Assembly (NCBI GenBank): GCA_944387065.1
Contig: CALXDM010000001.1
Location: forward strand, 306,913 to 370,912
Reading direction: 5' to 3'
DNA: 64,000 bases
DNA from: an uncultured Oscillospiraceae bacterium
Lineage (GTDB): Bacteria; Bacillota; Clostridia; Oscillospirales; Oscillospiraceae
Part shown: positions 1 to 8,729 of the stretch, piece by piece
Layout of the letters: every line of letters begins with the position of its first letter
How positions within the stretch are numbered: position 1 is the first letter of the stretch
Notes under the pieces: model-generated
Databases searched by the model: none
Told to the model about the DNA's origin: nothing
The model's input: the letters and a program-made list of their open reading frames with translations, nothing else
Made by a program: the position numbers and the translations under genes

Positions 1-550
1 CACCCGCGGGGAGCTGGTCAGCCGCAGCAGCCTGCTCTGGGGGCCCTTCAGCTTGGTCTGGGGGCTGGGCGCGGTGGTGCTCACCCTGGCCCTGCATCCC
101 CTGCAAGGGCAAAATAACCTGGTGCTGTTCACCGCGGGGGCCTTGCTGGGCGGCGGGTACGAATACCTATGCGCCTGGTTCCAGGAGTGGGCTTTTGGCG
201 CCTGCTTCTGGGATTACAGCCACCTCCCCTTCAACCTCCACGGCCGGGTCAACCTGGTGTTCTGCCTGTTCTGGGGGCTGGCGGCGGTGGCCTGGATCCG
301 GGTCATCCTCCCCTTGTTCTCCCTGTGGATCCACCGGATCTGGAAGGGACGCACCCGGCTGCTTACCGGCCTGCTGGCCGCCTTCCTGCTGGTCAGCACC
401 ACCCTGTCCGCCGCCGCCCTGATCCGGATGGGGCAACGGCAGGACGGCATCCCTGCCTCTAACCCCGTCCAGACCTTCCTGGACGAGCGCTTCCCCGATC
501 AGCGCCTTCAAGAGCGCTATCCCTACATGGGCCTGATCGGGCAGGACTAA
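1..550 (+). CDS. Putative ABC-transporter type IV / PF06541-like membrane protein, 5' end outside window
   Basis: The reading frame is open from base 2 to the stop at 548-550, so the gene begins upstream of the window; the TTG at 53 is probably not the real start. About 182 codons are visible with four hydrophobic segments (near codons 11-31, 40-60, 82-108 and 120-142) separated by short polar loops. The stretch FWDYSHLPFNLHGR followed by VNLVFCLFWG is typical of the small integral-membrane family PF06541, whose function is not established. The C-terminal tail is polar. Family assignment is by recognition of this motif, not by a search. Confidence 0.65.
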   Translation, partial: TRGELVSRSSLLWGPFSLVWGLGAVVLTLALHPLQGQNNLVLFTAGALLGGGYEYLCAWFQEWAFGACFWDYSHLPFNLHGRVNLVFCLFWGLAAVAWIRVILPLFSLWIHRIWKGRTRLLTGLLAAFLLVSTTLSAAALIRMGQRQDGIPASNPVQTFLDERFPDQRLQERYPYMGLIGQD

Positions 551-627
551 CCCCGGTCCCGGCATGGAAAAACGCGCCGGGAATCGGGGTGCTCCCCGCC
601 TTCCCGGCGCGCGCTGCCATCATCTAT

Positions 628-659
628 AGGGCGTCCGCCCCCACAGGGCCGGACGCCCT
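628..659. terminator. Hairpin between convergent genes
   Basis: A 10-bp perfect stem (AGGGCGTCCG / CGGACGCCCT) lies between the stop codons of the convergent genes ending at 550 and 668. There is no long T-tract on either strand, so it is a plausible but weak bidirectional terminator. Confidence 0.5.
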
Positions 660-667
660 ATTCACAT

Positions 668-1075
668 TTACTCCTCCTCCAGCGGCTGATCGTCCTGATC
701 GTCGTCAAAGGACAGGGCAAACTTCTGCCCACAGGCGGGACAGTCCACCGCCCCGGCCTCCAGCACCTCGTCGTCGATGACCAGCTGATTGCCGCAGTTG
801 GGGCAGTCCACCTCGAAGAAGTCCTCATCCAGCTCGTCCTCGTCCCCTTCGTCGTCGAATACTGCCTCCTCCACGTCGGACAGATCGTCGGAGAGGGCGT
901 CGATCTCCTCCCCAAACTCGTCCAGGGTGGCGTCCACGCTGTCCAGCTGCTCTCCCACCTGCTTGAGCACCTCCAGCATCTCGGCCAGGATCCGGCTCTC
1001 CCCCGACTCGGACTTGTCCAGGCCCATGCCGTCAAACAGGCCCTGGATATAGGCAACCTTCTCGGAAATGGTCAT
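668..1075 (-). CDS. CD1247-type N-terminal domain protein with C-terminal zinc ribbon
   Basis: This is a 135-aa acidic protein. The start ATG at 1075 is chosen because AAAGGAG lies 9 nt upstream; the open frame extends further without a comparable RBS. Residues 1-75 form a helical, amphipathic N-terminal region beginning MTISEKVAYIQGLFDG, as in clostridial CD1247-like proteins. Residues 75-90 are almost all acidic. Residues 91-117 carry CPNC (C91, C94) and CPAC (C112, C115), a four-cysteine zinc ribbon. The function is unknown. Homologues are sometimes mis-labelled AraC regulators, but no HTH is visible here. It lies 73 bp downstream of efp and may be cotranscribed with it. Confidence 0.7.
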   Translation of the reverse strand: MTISEKVAYIQGLFDGMGLDKSESGESRILAEMLEVLKQVGEQLDSVDATLDEFGEEIDALSDDLSDVEEAVFDDEGDEDELDEDFFEVDCPNCGNQLVIDDEVLEAGAVDCPACGQKFALSFDDDQDDQPLEEE

Positions 1076-1148
1076 GGCGCTGTCTCCTTTCCTGATGGTA
1101 CTGCTTTCGATGCGGCCGTTCCATAGGGCCCGTCCCCGCACCGCGCGC

Positions 1149-1718
1149 TTAACTCTTACACCGCTCCAGGTACTCCCCAGTGCGGGTGTCAATGCGGATC
1201 TTGTCCCCGGGGTTGATAAACAGCGGCACCTTGATCTCCGCCCCTGTCTCCAGGGTGGCCGGCTTGGTCACGTTGGTGGCTGTGTCCCCCTTGAAGCCCG
1301 GGTCGGTCTGGGTGACCTCCAGCTCCACAAAGTTTGGCGGCTCCACCCCAAACACGTTGCCCTTGTAGGACATGATCTTGCAGGGCATATTCTCCTTGAC
1401 GAACTTGAAGCTCTCCCCCAGCACTTCCTTGTTGATGGGGGTCATCTCAAAGCTCTCCATATCCATAAAGTAGTACAGGTCGCCGTCGTTATAGCTGTAT
1501 TCCATCTCCTTGCGGTCCACATAGGCCTGCTCAAACTTGGCCGTGGGGTTGAATGAGGTCTCGGTGACCGCCCCGGTGATGACGTTGCGCATCTTGGTGC
1601 GCACAAAGGCCGCCCCCTTGCCCGGCTTGACGTGCTGGAACTCCACCACCTGCATCACTTTCCCATCCATCTCAAAGGTCACGCCGTTGCGGAAGTCGCC
1701 CGCTGTGATCATTGCCAT
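1149..1718 (-). CDS. efp: Elongation factor P
   Basis: EF-P is 189 aa, the family's usual length. It binds ribosomes stalled on proline runs and promotes peptide-bond formation. The N-terminal KOW-like domain contains [12 protein letters not shown] with K34 at the tip of the loop that enters the peptidyl-transferase centre. Two OB domains follow, and the protein ends with the conserved [16 protein letters not shown] block. A GGAGGAAG ribosome-binding site precedes ATG 1718; a second ATG two codons later is an equally possible start. A 17-bp-spaced promoter sits just upstream (1772-1800), between efp and the proline-peptidase gene. Confidence 0.97.
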   Translation of the reverse strand: MAMITAGDFRNGVTFEMDGKVMQVVEFQHVKPGKGAAFVRTKMRNVITGAVTETSFNPTAKFEQAYVDRKEMEYSYNDGDLYYFMDMESFEMTPINKEVLGESFKFVKENMPCKIMSYKGNVFGVEPPNFVELEVTQTDPGFKGDTATNVTKPATLETGAEIKVPLFINPGDKIRIDTRTGEYLERCKS

Positions 1719-1771
1719 TGGTATCTTCCTCCAGTTCTCCGTTGTTTTACGCCCCGCGGGGAAATCGTCTT

Positions 1772-1800
1772 ATTATACCCCATTCCCCCTGGTTCCGCAA
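1772..1800 (-). promoter_or_regulatory. Promoter of efp
   Basis: On the minus strand TTGCGG (1795-1800) and TATAAT (1772-1777) are separated by 17 bp, about 50 bp upstream of the efp start. Confidence 0.75.
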
Positions 1801-1824
1801 GGGGGTTTCCCCACACCCGGTCCC

Positions 1825-2889
1825 TCACAGCACGATCAGCTCCTTGGGCGACCGGGTGAGGTTCTCACATCCCGTCTCGGTGAGCACGATCACGTCCTCA
1901 ATGCGCACGCCAAACTTTCCAGGCAGGTAGATCCCCGGCTCGGCGGACAGGCAGGCCCCGGCGGGGACAGGCCGATCCCACAGAGGGGAGAAACGGGGGT
2001 TCTCATGCACCTCGATGCCCAGGCTGTGCCCGAAGCCGTGGCCGAAGTAGTCCCCATAGCCCGCCTGGGCAATGACCTGGGCGGCGGCCTGGTGCACCTG
2101 GGCCCCCGGCACGCCTCCCCGGGCCGCGGCGATACCTGCCTGCTGGGCCCGCAGCACGGTGTCATACACCAGCTCCATCTCCTGGCTGGGCCGGCCCACC
2201 GCCACGGTGCGGGTCATGTCCGAGCAGTAGCCGTCCACCACACAGCCGAAGTCCATGGTGACAAACTGCCCAGTCTGAATGCGATCCTGGCCGGGAATGG
2301 CATGGGGTTTGGAACCGTTTGCCCCGCAGGCCACGATGGGGTCAAAGGAGTTGCGCTGGGCCCCCTTGCGGGCCATGAGGTAGCTCAGCCGGGCGGCGAT
2401 CTCCTGCTCGGCCACCCCGGGCTTGAGATCATTTAAGATCTCGGCAAAGGTCTCGTCAGTGATCCGCTGCGCCTGGCGCATGGCGGCCAACTCCCCCTCG
2501 TCCTTGACCATGCGCAGCTGCTCCAGCAGGTCGGAAGCGGGGAGCAGCTGAGCAGGGACGTCCTGCTCCCACCGGCGGTAGTCGGCCACCGACATGGCCC
2601 GATCCTCAAAGCCCAACCGTGCAATCCCCTGCTCCTCCACGATGTGCCGGGCCAGCTGGCGGTAGCTCTGCCCTGTGGCAATCTGGCCCACCCGAGCCCC
2701 CTTCACCTGCTGGCGGGCCGCCTCGATATATCGGGCGTCGGTATAGTACCAGGCATCCTGGGGGGTGACGAGGGCCATGCCCTCCCCCTGAAAGCCGGCG
2801 GCGTAGAACTCCCCTGGCCCAGAGGTGATCACCACGGCGTCCAGCCCGTAGCGGGCCAGCTGTCCAGCGATGTGTGCGAAATGGCTCAT
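1825..2889 (-). CDS. M24B metallopeptidase, Xaa-Pro aminopeptidase/dipeptidase
   Basis: This 354-aa protein cleaves Xaa-Pro bonds in small peptides in the cytoplasm. It has a creatinase-like N-terminal domain (residues 1-125) and a pita-bread catalytic domain with all five metal ligands: D213 and D224 (TMDFG...DMTRT), H288 (GHGFGH), E317 (SAEPGIYLPG) and E331 (VRIEDV). ATG 2889 is preferred because AGGAGG lies 7 nt upstream; the frame continues upstream only through the repeat copy described at 2957-3051. It sits beside efp, a common arrangement in Firmicutes and a logical one, since both proteins deal with proline. Confidence 0.92.
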   Translation of the reverse strand: MSHFAHIAGQLARYGLDAVVITSGPGEFYAAGFQGEGMALVTPQDAWYYTDARYIEAARQQVKGARVGQIATGQSYRQLARHIVEEQGIARLGFEDRAMSVADYRRWEQDVPAQLLPASDLLEQLRMVKDEGELAAMRQAQRITDETFAEILNDLKPGVAEQEIAARLSYLMARKGAQRNSFDPIVACGANGSKPHAIPGQDRIQTGQFVTMDFGCVVDGYCSDMTRTVAVGRPSQEMELVYDTVLRAQQAGIAAARGGVPGAQVHQAAAQVIAQAGYGDYFGHGFGHSLGIEVHENPRFSPLWDRPVPAGACLSAEPGIYLPGKFGVRIEDVIVLTETGCENLTRSPKELIVL

Positions 2890-2956
2890 AGCGCTTCCTC
2901 CTGTTCCCTTCCCCTTGGATTGCTCCAAAATCATGGCGTTCGAGTTGGCCTCCAAA

Positions 2957-3051
2957 CCCCCTGCCAGAGCGCCCTGGGTCAACCGCCCGACAAGTGCCCT
3001 TGGTAGCACCGCTTCATCTCCAGCGCGTCCTGGGCCTGGGTCCCTGCGCTC
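2957..3051. repeat. Direct repeat copy B: duplicated 3' end of the endonuclease IV-like gene
   Basis: These 95 bp are identical to 3186-3280 (offset 229 bp). Read on the minus strand, the copy contains the last 24 codons including the stop of the gene at 3208-4065, plus 22 bp beyond the stop. It lies downstream of the intact gene, just before the proline-peptidase gene, and has no start of its own. Confidence 0.95.
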
Positions 3052-3185
3052 CTCCCATCCGGCCTATCGCCGGATGGGGCCCTTTTTTCATCCTGCTCGG
3101 GCGGAATGAATCCGCCCTGCGCCAAGGTTTTGCCCCCAGGCAAAACCTTGCACGGCGCTGACGCGCCGCCCCATCTGCGATGGGG
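3052..3185. repeat. Hairpin-rich spacer between the two direct repeats (palindromic element)
   Basis: The 134-bp spacer contains four hairpins in series: CATCCGGC/GCCGGATG (3057-3077), GGGCGGA/TCCGCCC (around 3099-3117), CAAGGTTTTGCC/GGCAAAACCTTG (around 3123-3150, 12-bp perfect stem, 4-nt loop) and CCCCATC/GATGGGG (3169-3185). A TTTTTT run follows the first hairpin on the plus strand. No ORF is supported here. The GGGCGGA hairpin recurs in the spacer at 58192-58285. Confidence 0.8.
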
Positions 3186-3280
3186 CCCCCTGCCAGAGCG
3201 CCCTGGGTCAACCGCCCGACAAGTGCCCTTGGTAGCACCGCTTCATCTCCAGCGCGTCCTGGGCCTGGGTCCCTGCGCTC
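3186..3280. repeat. Direct repeat copy A: native 3' end of the endonuclease IV-like gene
   Basis: This copy is part of the intact gene at 3208-4065, including its stop codon at 3208-3210. It is identical over 95 bp to 2957-3051; the first mismatches are at 2956/3185 and 3052/3281. Confidence 0.95.
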
Positions 3281-4065
3281 TCGCAGATGAAGGTAGGGCT
3301 CCACCCTCGGGCTGCCACCGCCGCAGCCAGCGGCGCCCAGTCCGGGCCGTATCCCCCGTCGTCGGCAAAGGTCCGGTGGCACTTCTCCCCTCCGTTGGGT
3401 GTGAACTCGATGTGGGAGAAATGGCTGTGAAACCGCCCGGCCCGCTCCGCCCCCAGCATCGCTTCCATCCGGTCCAATATGCGCTCCATGGCCTCCGCCC
3501 CATCCAGCGCTCCCAGCGTCCTGGCATACAGATGCCCAAAGTCCACGCAGGGAATCAACCGCTCGTCCACCCGGCACAACTCCAGCACCTCGTCCAGGTC
3601 CCCCAACTGGTTGATCTTCCCCATCGTCTCTGGGCATAGAGCCAGGTGTCCAAAGCCCGCCTCGTCACAGGCCCGCACCACCTGCTTCAGTGACTCCAGC
3701 GCAATCTCCAGGGCCTGGCTGCGGGTTCGGCCCATCAGCGCCCCAGAGTGGATCACCACCCGCCCTGCACCCATCCAGTCAGCCACCTGGCAGGCCCCCA
3801 CGATGTAGCCAATGGTGCGCTCCAGGGCCGCCGGGTCGGGGTTTGCCAGATTGATGAAATAGGGTGCATGCAAGGACAGGGCAATGCCATGTTCTTGGGC
3901 AGCCTGGCCCACTTTCCGGGCAGTCTGCTCCCCCACATGGACCCCCTTGCCACACTGATACTCATAGCAGTCCAGCCCCAGCTCTTCCAGCCAACGGGGG
4001 GCGTCCGCCGAGGATTTATAGGGAAAGTCCTCCGCATTCCCCGCCGGCCCAAACTGCGCGCTCAT
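3208..4065 (-). CDS. TIM-barrel protein of the endonuclease IV / AP endonuclease-2 superfamily
   Basis: The protein is 285 aa. Motifs match the metal centre of the endonuclease IV (Nfo) fold: SLHAPY (H66), VIHSGA (H106), CPETMG (E146), CVDFGH (D175, H178), HSHFSH (H213-H218) and ICES (E262). In true Nfo this is a trinuclear zinc site that cuts DNA at abasic positions. The Nfo D-x-H motif is replaced here by KCHRTF (C229, H230), so AP endonuclease activity is likely but not certain, and a sugar-isomerase-like role is possible. ATG 4065 has AAAGGAGG upstream. It follows yqeG by 66 bp, probably in one operon. Its 3' end is duplicated downstream. Confidence 0.75.
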   Translation of the reverse strand: MSAQFGPAGNAEDFPYKSSADAPRWLEELGLDCYEYQCGKGVHVGEQTARKVGQAAQEHGIALSLHAPYFINLANPDPAALERTIGYIVGACQVADWMGAGRVVIHSGALMGRTRSQALEIALESLKQVVRACDEAGFGHLALCPETMGKINQLGDLDEVLELCRVDERLIPCVDFGHLYARTLGALDGAEAMERILDRMEAMLGAERAGRFHSHFSHIEFTPNGGEKCHRTFADDGGYGPDWAPLAAAVAARGWSPTFICESAGTQAQDALEMKRCYQGHLSGG

Positions 4066-4131
4066 ATGCTTTCTCCACCTCCTTTGCCATCCATCCCGGG
4101 CCACAGAGGCTCCGGGTTCCGATCCCTCTCC

Positions 4132-4632
4132 TTACCATCTCTTCCGGCCACTCAGCAGGCGGAAGGGCAGCTCCAGCGCGTAGCGGAGATACCGCCCCGG
4201 GTTGCCTGCCAACCGGATGGGCCGCACCAGGATGGTGGTCACCCCCGCCAGGTTGCCCCCCAGCACATCGGTAAACACCTGATCGCCTACGATGGCCGTC
4301 TGCCCTGGCTCCACCCCCATGCGCGCCATGGCCTGACGGAAGGCGGCGGGCCTGGGCTTGCCCGCGTGGCCGATGTAGGGCGCCCCCAGCCCCTGGGCAA
4401 AGATCTTGGGACGCTGCTCCTGGCGGTTGTTGGACAGCACCAGCAGCGCCACCCCACAGTCGGCCAGCTGCGCCCGCCAGTCCATCAGCCGCCGGTCGGG
4501 CAGGGCCTGTCCGTAGGGGGCCAGGGTGTTGTCCAGGTCGGCCAGCAGCAAGCGGATGCCCCGGGCCGCCAGCGCTTCCCCGGTGATCTGATAGATATTG
4601 TCGGCCAAAAACCCGGCCCGAAACCATGCCAT
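4132..4632 (-). CDS. yqeG: YqeG-family HAD phosphatase (subfamily IIIA)
   Basis: This is a 166-aa HAD-fold hydrolase. Motif I is DLDNTL (D32, D34), motif II S67 in VLSNNR, motif III K92 in GKPRP, and motif IV GDQVFTD (D117, D122), so all catalytic positions are present. The length matches B. subtilis YqeG, a putative phosphatase whose physiological substrate is not settled. ATG 4632 follows a modest AAGGTG RBS. It is the first gene after the minus-strand promoter at 4721-4749 and is followed by the endonuclease IV-like gene. Confidence 0.88.
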   Translation of the reverse strand: MAWFRAGFLADNIYQITGEALAARGIRLLLADLDNTLAPYGQALPDRRLMDWRAQLADCGVALLVLSNNRQEQRPKIFAQGLGAPYIGHAGKPRPAAFRQAMARMGVEPGQTAIVGDQVFTDVLGGNLAGVTTILVRPIRLAGNPGRYLRYALELPFRLLSGRKRW

Positions 4633-4720
4633 GACGCACCTTCTATTCTGCCTGGGACGAGCATATGCTGGGATGAGCCCGCCCGTCCCTCACCCGGGCG
4701 GCAGGCCCTTGACGAGGGTT

Positions 4721-4749
4721 ATCATACCACAATTGTCCACAACTCACAA
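4721..4749 (-). promoter_or_regulatory. Promoter of yqeG
   Basis: On the minus strand TTGTGA (4744-4749) and TATGAT (4721-4726) are separated by 17 bp, upstream of yqeG in the divergent gap with the gene at 4765. Confidence 0.6.
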
Positions 4750-4764
4750 GAGGGGGTCATCTCC

Positions 4765-5535
4765 ATGGAAGAACTGCTGCTGGCCCTGCCCGCCGGGCAG
4801 AGCCTCCCGTCCGGCCGGCGGGATCTGGTGCCCGCCCACATGGCCTACCGCGTAGGCGCCGGGCCACGGCTGCTGGGCGTCCGGCTGCCCCCTGGCCTGC
4901 AGGGCGGGCTGATGATGCTGGACTGCCGGGACTTCGACGGCCAGGGCGATCCCACCCCCTGCTGCCGCCAGATCCTGGGAGAGTGCCGGCGGCGGGGGTT
5001 TCGGGGGGTGGTGTGCGACTTTGAGGGACCGCCTGTGGGCTGCCTGCCCAAGCTGGTGGCCCTGCTGGACCGTGGCTGCTCGGGTCAGGGCTGGGCCCTC
5101 TACGTCCCGGAGGCCTATGCCCCCCACGCCCCGTCCGCCCGGGTGCTGCTGCCCTCCTGCCTCACCTCCGGCACCCTGGAGCGGCGGCTGCGCGCCGCCC
5201 TGGCCCATCGGCCCGCCCAGCAGCTGGCCTTGGCCGTGGAGTGGGTGCGGGAGGACTTCCTCCTCCCCGCCTCCGGCCGAGGCGACCCCCTCACCCAGGC
5301 CGCCCTGGACGAGCAACTACGCCGCCTGGAGCCGGCGGTGTTCTTCGACCGGGGGCTGTGCGCCCACTACTACACCTATCTGGCCCCGGGCGGCCAGGCC
5401 CACTTCGTGCTCTTTGACACCCCCCGCTCCCTCCGGGAGAAGCTGGCCGTGGCCCGCCGCCTGGACTTGGCCGCCGTCCTATTGCCCGGCCCCGAGGTGG
5501 CCGGATGCCTGGAGGACATCCTGTCCCCGGCCTGA
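4765..5535 (+). CDS. Uncharacterised protein, possible glycosidase-like TIM barrel
   Basis: This is a 256-aa protein that I do not recognise. ATG 4765 follows AGAGGGGG; the upstream part of the open frame is antisense to yqeG and is rejected. There is no signal peptide or membrane segment. The pattern of alternating strands and helices, with GVVCDFEGPP near residues 88-97 and LAVEWVREDFLLP near 161-173, resembles the beta-4 acidic motif of family-18-like barrels, but the canonical DxxDxDxE is absent. It is transcribed divergently from yqeG and ends toward rpsU. The function is not assigned. Confidence 0.6.
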   Translation: MEELLLALPAGQSLPSGRRDLVPAHMAYRVGAGPRLLGVRLPPGLQGGLMMLDCRDFDGQGDPTPCCRQILGECRRRGFRGVVCDFEGPPVGCLPKLVALLDRGCSGQGWALYVPEAYAPHAPSARVLLPSCLTSGTLERRLRAALAHRPAQQLALAVEWVREDFLLPASGRGDPLTQAALDEQLRRLEPAVFFDRGLCAHYYTYLAPGGQAHFVLFDTPRSLREKLAVARRLDLAAVLLPGPEVAGCLEDILSPA

Positions 5536-5618
5536 GCGGGCCCGCGCCCCCTGCCTAAATCCCTGAGTTGCCCCCTGGAACCACACCCCCTACCTGCCTG
5601 AACCTTGTCCAGGACAGA

Positions 5619-5652
5619 AAAACAGCGTTCCGCCAGAGCGGAACGCTGTTTT
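5619..5652. terminator. Bidirectional terminator between the 4765 gene and rpsU
   Basis: The stem AACAGCGTTCCGC/GCGGAACGCTGTT has a 4-nt loop and is flanked by A and T runs, so it can terminate transcription from either side of these convergent genes. Confidence 0.88.
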
Positions 5653-5657
5653 GATCC

Positions 5658-5840
5658 TCAATAGCGCTTCTTACGGTTCTTCCGGGCAGCCTCGCTCTTC
5701 TTGCGGCGCTTGACGCTGGGGCTGTCGTAGTACTCACGCTTGCGCACCTCGGCCAGCACCCCGGACTTGGCGCAGCTGCGCTTGAAGCGCTTGAGCGCGT
5801 TCTCCAGAGACTCGCCTTCGCGGACGTGGATTTCCGACAT
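5658..5840 (-). CDS. rpsU: 30S ribosomal protein S21
   Basis: S21 is 60 aa and sits on the small-subunit platform near the 3' end of 16S rRNA. The sequence begins [21 protein letters not shown] and ends in the usual lysine/arginine-rich tail (residues 45-60). A GGGAGGG RBS precedes ATG 5840. It is monocistronic, between its own consensus promoter (5916-5944) and the terminator at 5619-5652. Confidence 0.97.
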   Translation of the reverse strand: MSEIHVREGESLENALKRFKRSCAKSGVLAEVRKREYYDSPSVKRRKKSEAARKNRKKRY

Positions 5841-5915
5841 CTATCTTCCCTCCCTCCGAGGCATCCGGCCCGTACCCGGACGCTTAAGGGCCATGAGTAT
5901 GGCATTAACATTTAT

Positions 5916-5944
5916 ATTATATGTGAGAAACCGTCGCTTGTCAA
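5916..5944 (-). promoter_or_regulatory. Consensus promoter of rpsU
   Basis: TTGACA (5939-5944) and TATAAT (5916-5921) are separated by 17 bp on the minus strand. This is the only perfect match to both vegetative hexamers noted in the window, consistent with a highly expressed ribosomal gene. Confidence 0.92.
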
Positions 5945-6014
5945 CCGGAATTTCTCACACTCCTTCCGGACCTTTCCCTCAGCCGTCGCGCCCTCTCCCC
6001 AAGGGCGAAGGAAA

Positions 6015-6044
6015 ACGCGCAGCGGACGGTTGTCAGCTGCGCGT
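6015..6044 (-). terminator. Terminator of leuS
   Basis: The stem ACGCGCAGC/GCTGCGCGT is followed on the minus strand by TTTTCCTT, about 20 bp after the leuS stop. Confidence 0.75.
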
Positions 6045-6064
6045 CACCCGGGATCACGATTGCC

Positions 6065-8494
6065 TCACCGGGGCTTCACGATGAGGTTCACCAGCCGGCC
6101 CGGTACCACGATGGACTTGACCAGCTCCATGCCGTCTGTAAAGCGGCGCACCTTCTCATCGGCCAGGGCTGCGGCCACAATCGTCTCGTTGTCCGCGTCC
6201 GCCGCCACGCTCACGCTGCCCCGCAGCTTGCCCCCCACCTGGACGGCCAGGGTGATCTCGCTGGCCGCCGTCTTGCGCTCATCGTACTCCGGCCAGCCCT
6301 GCTGGCAGGCAAAGCCCAGCTGGGCATGGAAGCCCAGGGCCTCCCACAGCTCCTCCGCAATGTGGGGCGCGAAGGGGGAGAGCAGCACCAGCAGCGCCTT
6401 CAGATCCCCCTTGGAGCAGCCGTTCTTTTGCAGCTCCCCCACCAGGCTCATCATGGCCGCGATGGCCGTGTTGAACTTCATGGCCTCGATGTCGTCGGCC
6501 ACTTTCTTGATGCACCGGTGCAGCGCCGCAGCGTTAGCCTGCATCTGCTCCAGACTGTCCGAGCAGGCCTCGGCCAGGTTCCACACCTTGTCCAGGAACC
6601 GCTTGCACCCCTTCACCGCGTTGTCCGACCACACCGCGGCCTGCTCAAAGTCCCCAATGAACATGATATACAGCCGCAGGGTGTCCGCCCCGTACCGGGC
6701 CACAATGTCGTTGGGGTTGACCACGTTGCCCCGGCTCTTGCTCATCTTCTCCCCGCCCTCGCCCAGGATCATGCCGTGGCTGGTGCGCTTTTGGTAGGGC
6801 TCCTTGGTGGGCGCCACCCCAATGTCATACAGGAACTTGTGCCAGAACCGGGAGTAGAGCAGGTGCAGCGTGGTGTGCTCCATCCCCCCGTTGTACCAGT
6901 CCACCGGCGACCAGTACTCCAGCGCCTCCCGGCTGGCCAGGGCCTGGTCGTTGTGGGGGTCCATATACCGCAGGAAGTACCAGCTGGAGCCCGCCCACTG
7001 GGGCATGGTGTCCGTCTCCCGCCGCGCCGCCCCGCCGCAGCAGGGACAGGTGGTGTTCACCCAGTCGGTCATCTTGGACAAGGGGCTCTCCCCGTCGTCG
7101 GTGGGCTCGTAGCTCTCCACGTCGGGCAGCAGCAGCGGCAGCTGCTCCTCCCCCAAAGGCTGCCAGCCGCACTGCTGGCAGTGCACCATGGGGATGGGCT
7201 CCCCCCAGTAGCGCTGGCGGGAGAACACCCAGTCCCGCAGCTTGTAGTTGACCTTGGCCTTGCCCAGCCCCTGCTCCTCCAGCCACGCCGTGACCGCGGG
7301 GATGGCCTGGCGCACGTTCAGCCCGTTGAGAAAGCCCGAGTTGACCAGCACCCCCGTCTCGTCCTTGGCGGTGAAGGCCGCCTTTTGCACATCCTCCCCG
7401 CCGGACACCACCTCCACAATCTCACAGCCGAACTTCTTGGCAAACTCCCAGTCCCGCTCGTCGTGGGCGGGCACGGCCATGATGGCCCCGGTGCCGTAGG
7501 TGGCCAGCACATAGTCGGACAGAAAGATGGGGATCTCCTTCCCGTTGACCGGGTTGATTCCCCCCACGCCCTCCAGGCGCACCCCCGTCTTTTCCTTGCT
7601 CAGCTCGGTGCGCTCCAGGTCGGACTTGGCCGCCGCCTGCCGCTGGTAGTCCTCCACCGCCCCGGCGTTGGCGATCAGCCCCCCCTCCAGCCACCGGCGC
7701 ACCAGCGCGTGCTCGGGGGAGAGCACCATATAGGTCGCCCCAAACAGGGTGTCCGGCCGGGTGGTGAACACCACGATGTCCTCCCCCGTGGTGGCCCGGA
7801 AGGTGACCTCCGCCCCGGTGGACCGGCCGATCCAGTTGCGCTGCTGCACCTTCACCCGCTCGATGAAGTCCAGCTCCTCCAGGTCGTCCAGCAGCCGCTG
7901 GGCATACTGGGTGATCTTCAGCATCCACTGGCTCTTCTCCTTGCGGATCACCGGCGAGCCGCACCGCTCGCACACCCCCTCCACCACCTCCTCGTTGGCC
8001 AGCACGCACTTGCAGGAGGTGCACCAGTTCACCGGCATGGTGGCCTTGTAGGCCAGCCCGTGCTTGTAAAGCTGGAGGAAGATCCACTGGGTCCACTTGT
8101 AGTACTTGGGATCGGTGGTGTCCACCACCCGGTCCCAGTCAAAGCCAAAGCCCAGCATTTTCAGCTGCCGGGTGAAGTTGCGGATGTTGTCCCGGGTCAC
8201 CTGGGCGGGGTGGACGTGGTTTTGGATGGCGTAGTTCTCCGTGGGCAGCCCGAAGGCGTCAAACCCGATGGGGAAGAGCACGTTGTACCCGTCCATGCGC
8301 TTTTTCCGGGTGACGATGTCCATGGCGGTATAGGGCCGGGGATGGCCCACGTGCAACCCCTGCCCCGAGGGGTAGGGGAACTCCACCAGTCCGTAGAACT
8401 TGGGCCGGTCGCTGCCGTTCTGGGCGGCGTACACCTTGGCCTGCTCCCAGCGCGCCTGCCACTTGGGCTCGATGCTGGCAAAGTCGTACTTCAA
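6065..8494 (-). CDS. leuS: Leucyl-tRNA synthetase
   Basis: This class I synthetase charges tRNA-Leu. The TTG at 8494 is chosen as start: it gives 809 aa, close to the usual Firmicutes length, and an AAAGGAAG RBS lies 8 nt upstream, whereas the longer frame adds an unconserved proline-rich stretch. The HIGH motif is HVGH (48-51) and KMSKS is at 583-587. The CP1 editing insertion lies between them, with zinc-type cysteine pairs (CTSCKC...CERCG). The C-terminal anticodon-binding and [14 protein letters not shown] regions are complete. No T-box is visible; a simple promoter lies at 8584-8612. Confidence 0.97.
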   Translation of the reverse strand: MKYDFASIEPKWQARWEQAKVYAAQNGSDRPKFYGLVEFPYPSGQGLHVGHPRPYTAMDIVTRKKRMDGYNVLFPIGFDAFGLPTENYAIQNHVHPAQVTRDNIRNFTRQLKMLGFGFDWDRVVDTTDPKYYKWTQWIFLQLYKHGLAYKATMPVNWCTSCKCVLANEEVVEGVCERCGSPVIRKEKSQWMLKITQYAQRLLDDLEELDFIERVKVQQRNWIGRSTGAEVTFRATTGEDIVVFTTRPDTLFGATYMVLSPEHALVRRWLEGGLIANAGAVEDYQRQAAAKSDLERTELSKEKTGVRLEGVGGINPVNGKEIPIFLSDYVLATYGTGAIMAVPAHDERDWEFAKKFGCEIVEVVSGGEDVQKAAFTAKDETGVLVNSGFLNGLNVRQAIPAVTAWLEEQGLGKAKVNYKLRDWVFSRQRYWGEPIPMVHCQQCGWQPLGEEQLPLLLPDVESYEPTDDGESPLSKMTDWVNTTCPCCGGAARRETDTMPQWAGSSWYFLRYMDPHNDQALASREALEYWSPVDWYNGGMEHTTLHLLYSRFWHKFLYDIGVAPTKEPYQKRTSHGMILGEGGEKMSKSRGNVVNPNDIVARYGADTLRLYIMFIGDFEQAAVWSDNAVKGCKRFLDKVWNLAEACSDSLEQMQANAAALHRCIKKVADDIEAMKFNTAIAAMMSLVGELQKNGCSKGDLKALLVLLSPFAPHIAEELWEALGFHAQLGFACQQGWPEYDERKTAASEITLAVQVGGKLRGSVSVAADADNETIVAAALADEKVRRFTDGMELVKSIVVPGRLVNLIVKPR

Positions 8495-8583
8495 TCCAAC
8501 CACTTCCTTTGTCTTTCCCCCCTCCCGGGGGCGAGGCTGATCTGGTCCGGACGGCCCGGGGCCGCGTTGATCCATGCCGATCC

Positions 8584-8612
8584 ATTATACTGAAAACCGC
8601 CTGGGATTGCAA
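8584..8612 (-). promoter_or_regulatory. Promoter of leuS
   Basis: TTGCAA (8607-8612) and TATAAT (8584-8589) are spaced by 17 bp on the minus strand, about 90 bp before the leuS TTG start. Confidence 0.82.
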
Positions 8613-8694
8613 GGCCCTTCCCCACCAGGGGGCGACTGTTCTCCCCCTCCACCACTCCCGCTGGGGCCAGGGAAGATTTTTTTGCAAAACCCTC

Positions 8695-8723
8695 TTGCCA
8701 AACATTCCAACTCTTGGTATAAT
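8695..8723 (+). promoter_or_regulatory. Promoter of the candidate ncRNA
   Basis: TTGCCA (8695-8700) and TATAAT (8718-8723) are spaced by 17 bp on the plus strand. The nearest plus-strand coding start is 546 bp downstream, which leaves room for an RNA gene or a long leader. Confidence 0.85.
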
Positions 8724-8729
8724 CGACAC

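Noticed and set aside
6326..8593. A 755-codon plus-strand frame opposite leuS
   Set aside because: It is antisense to clear LeuRS motifs and has no RBS or conserved segment.
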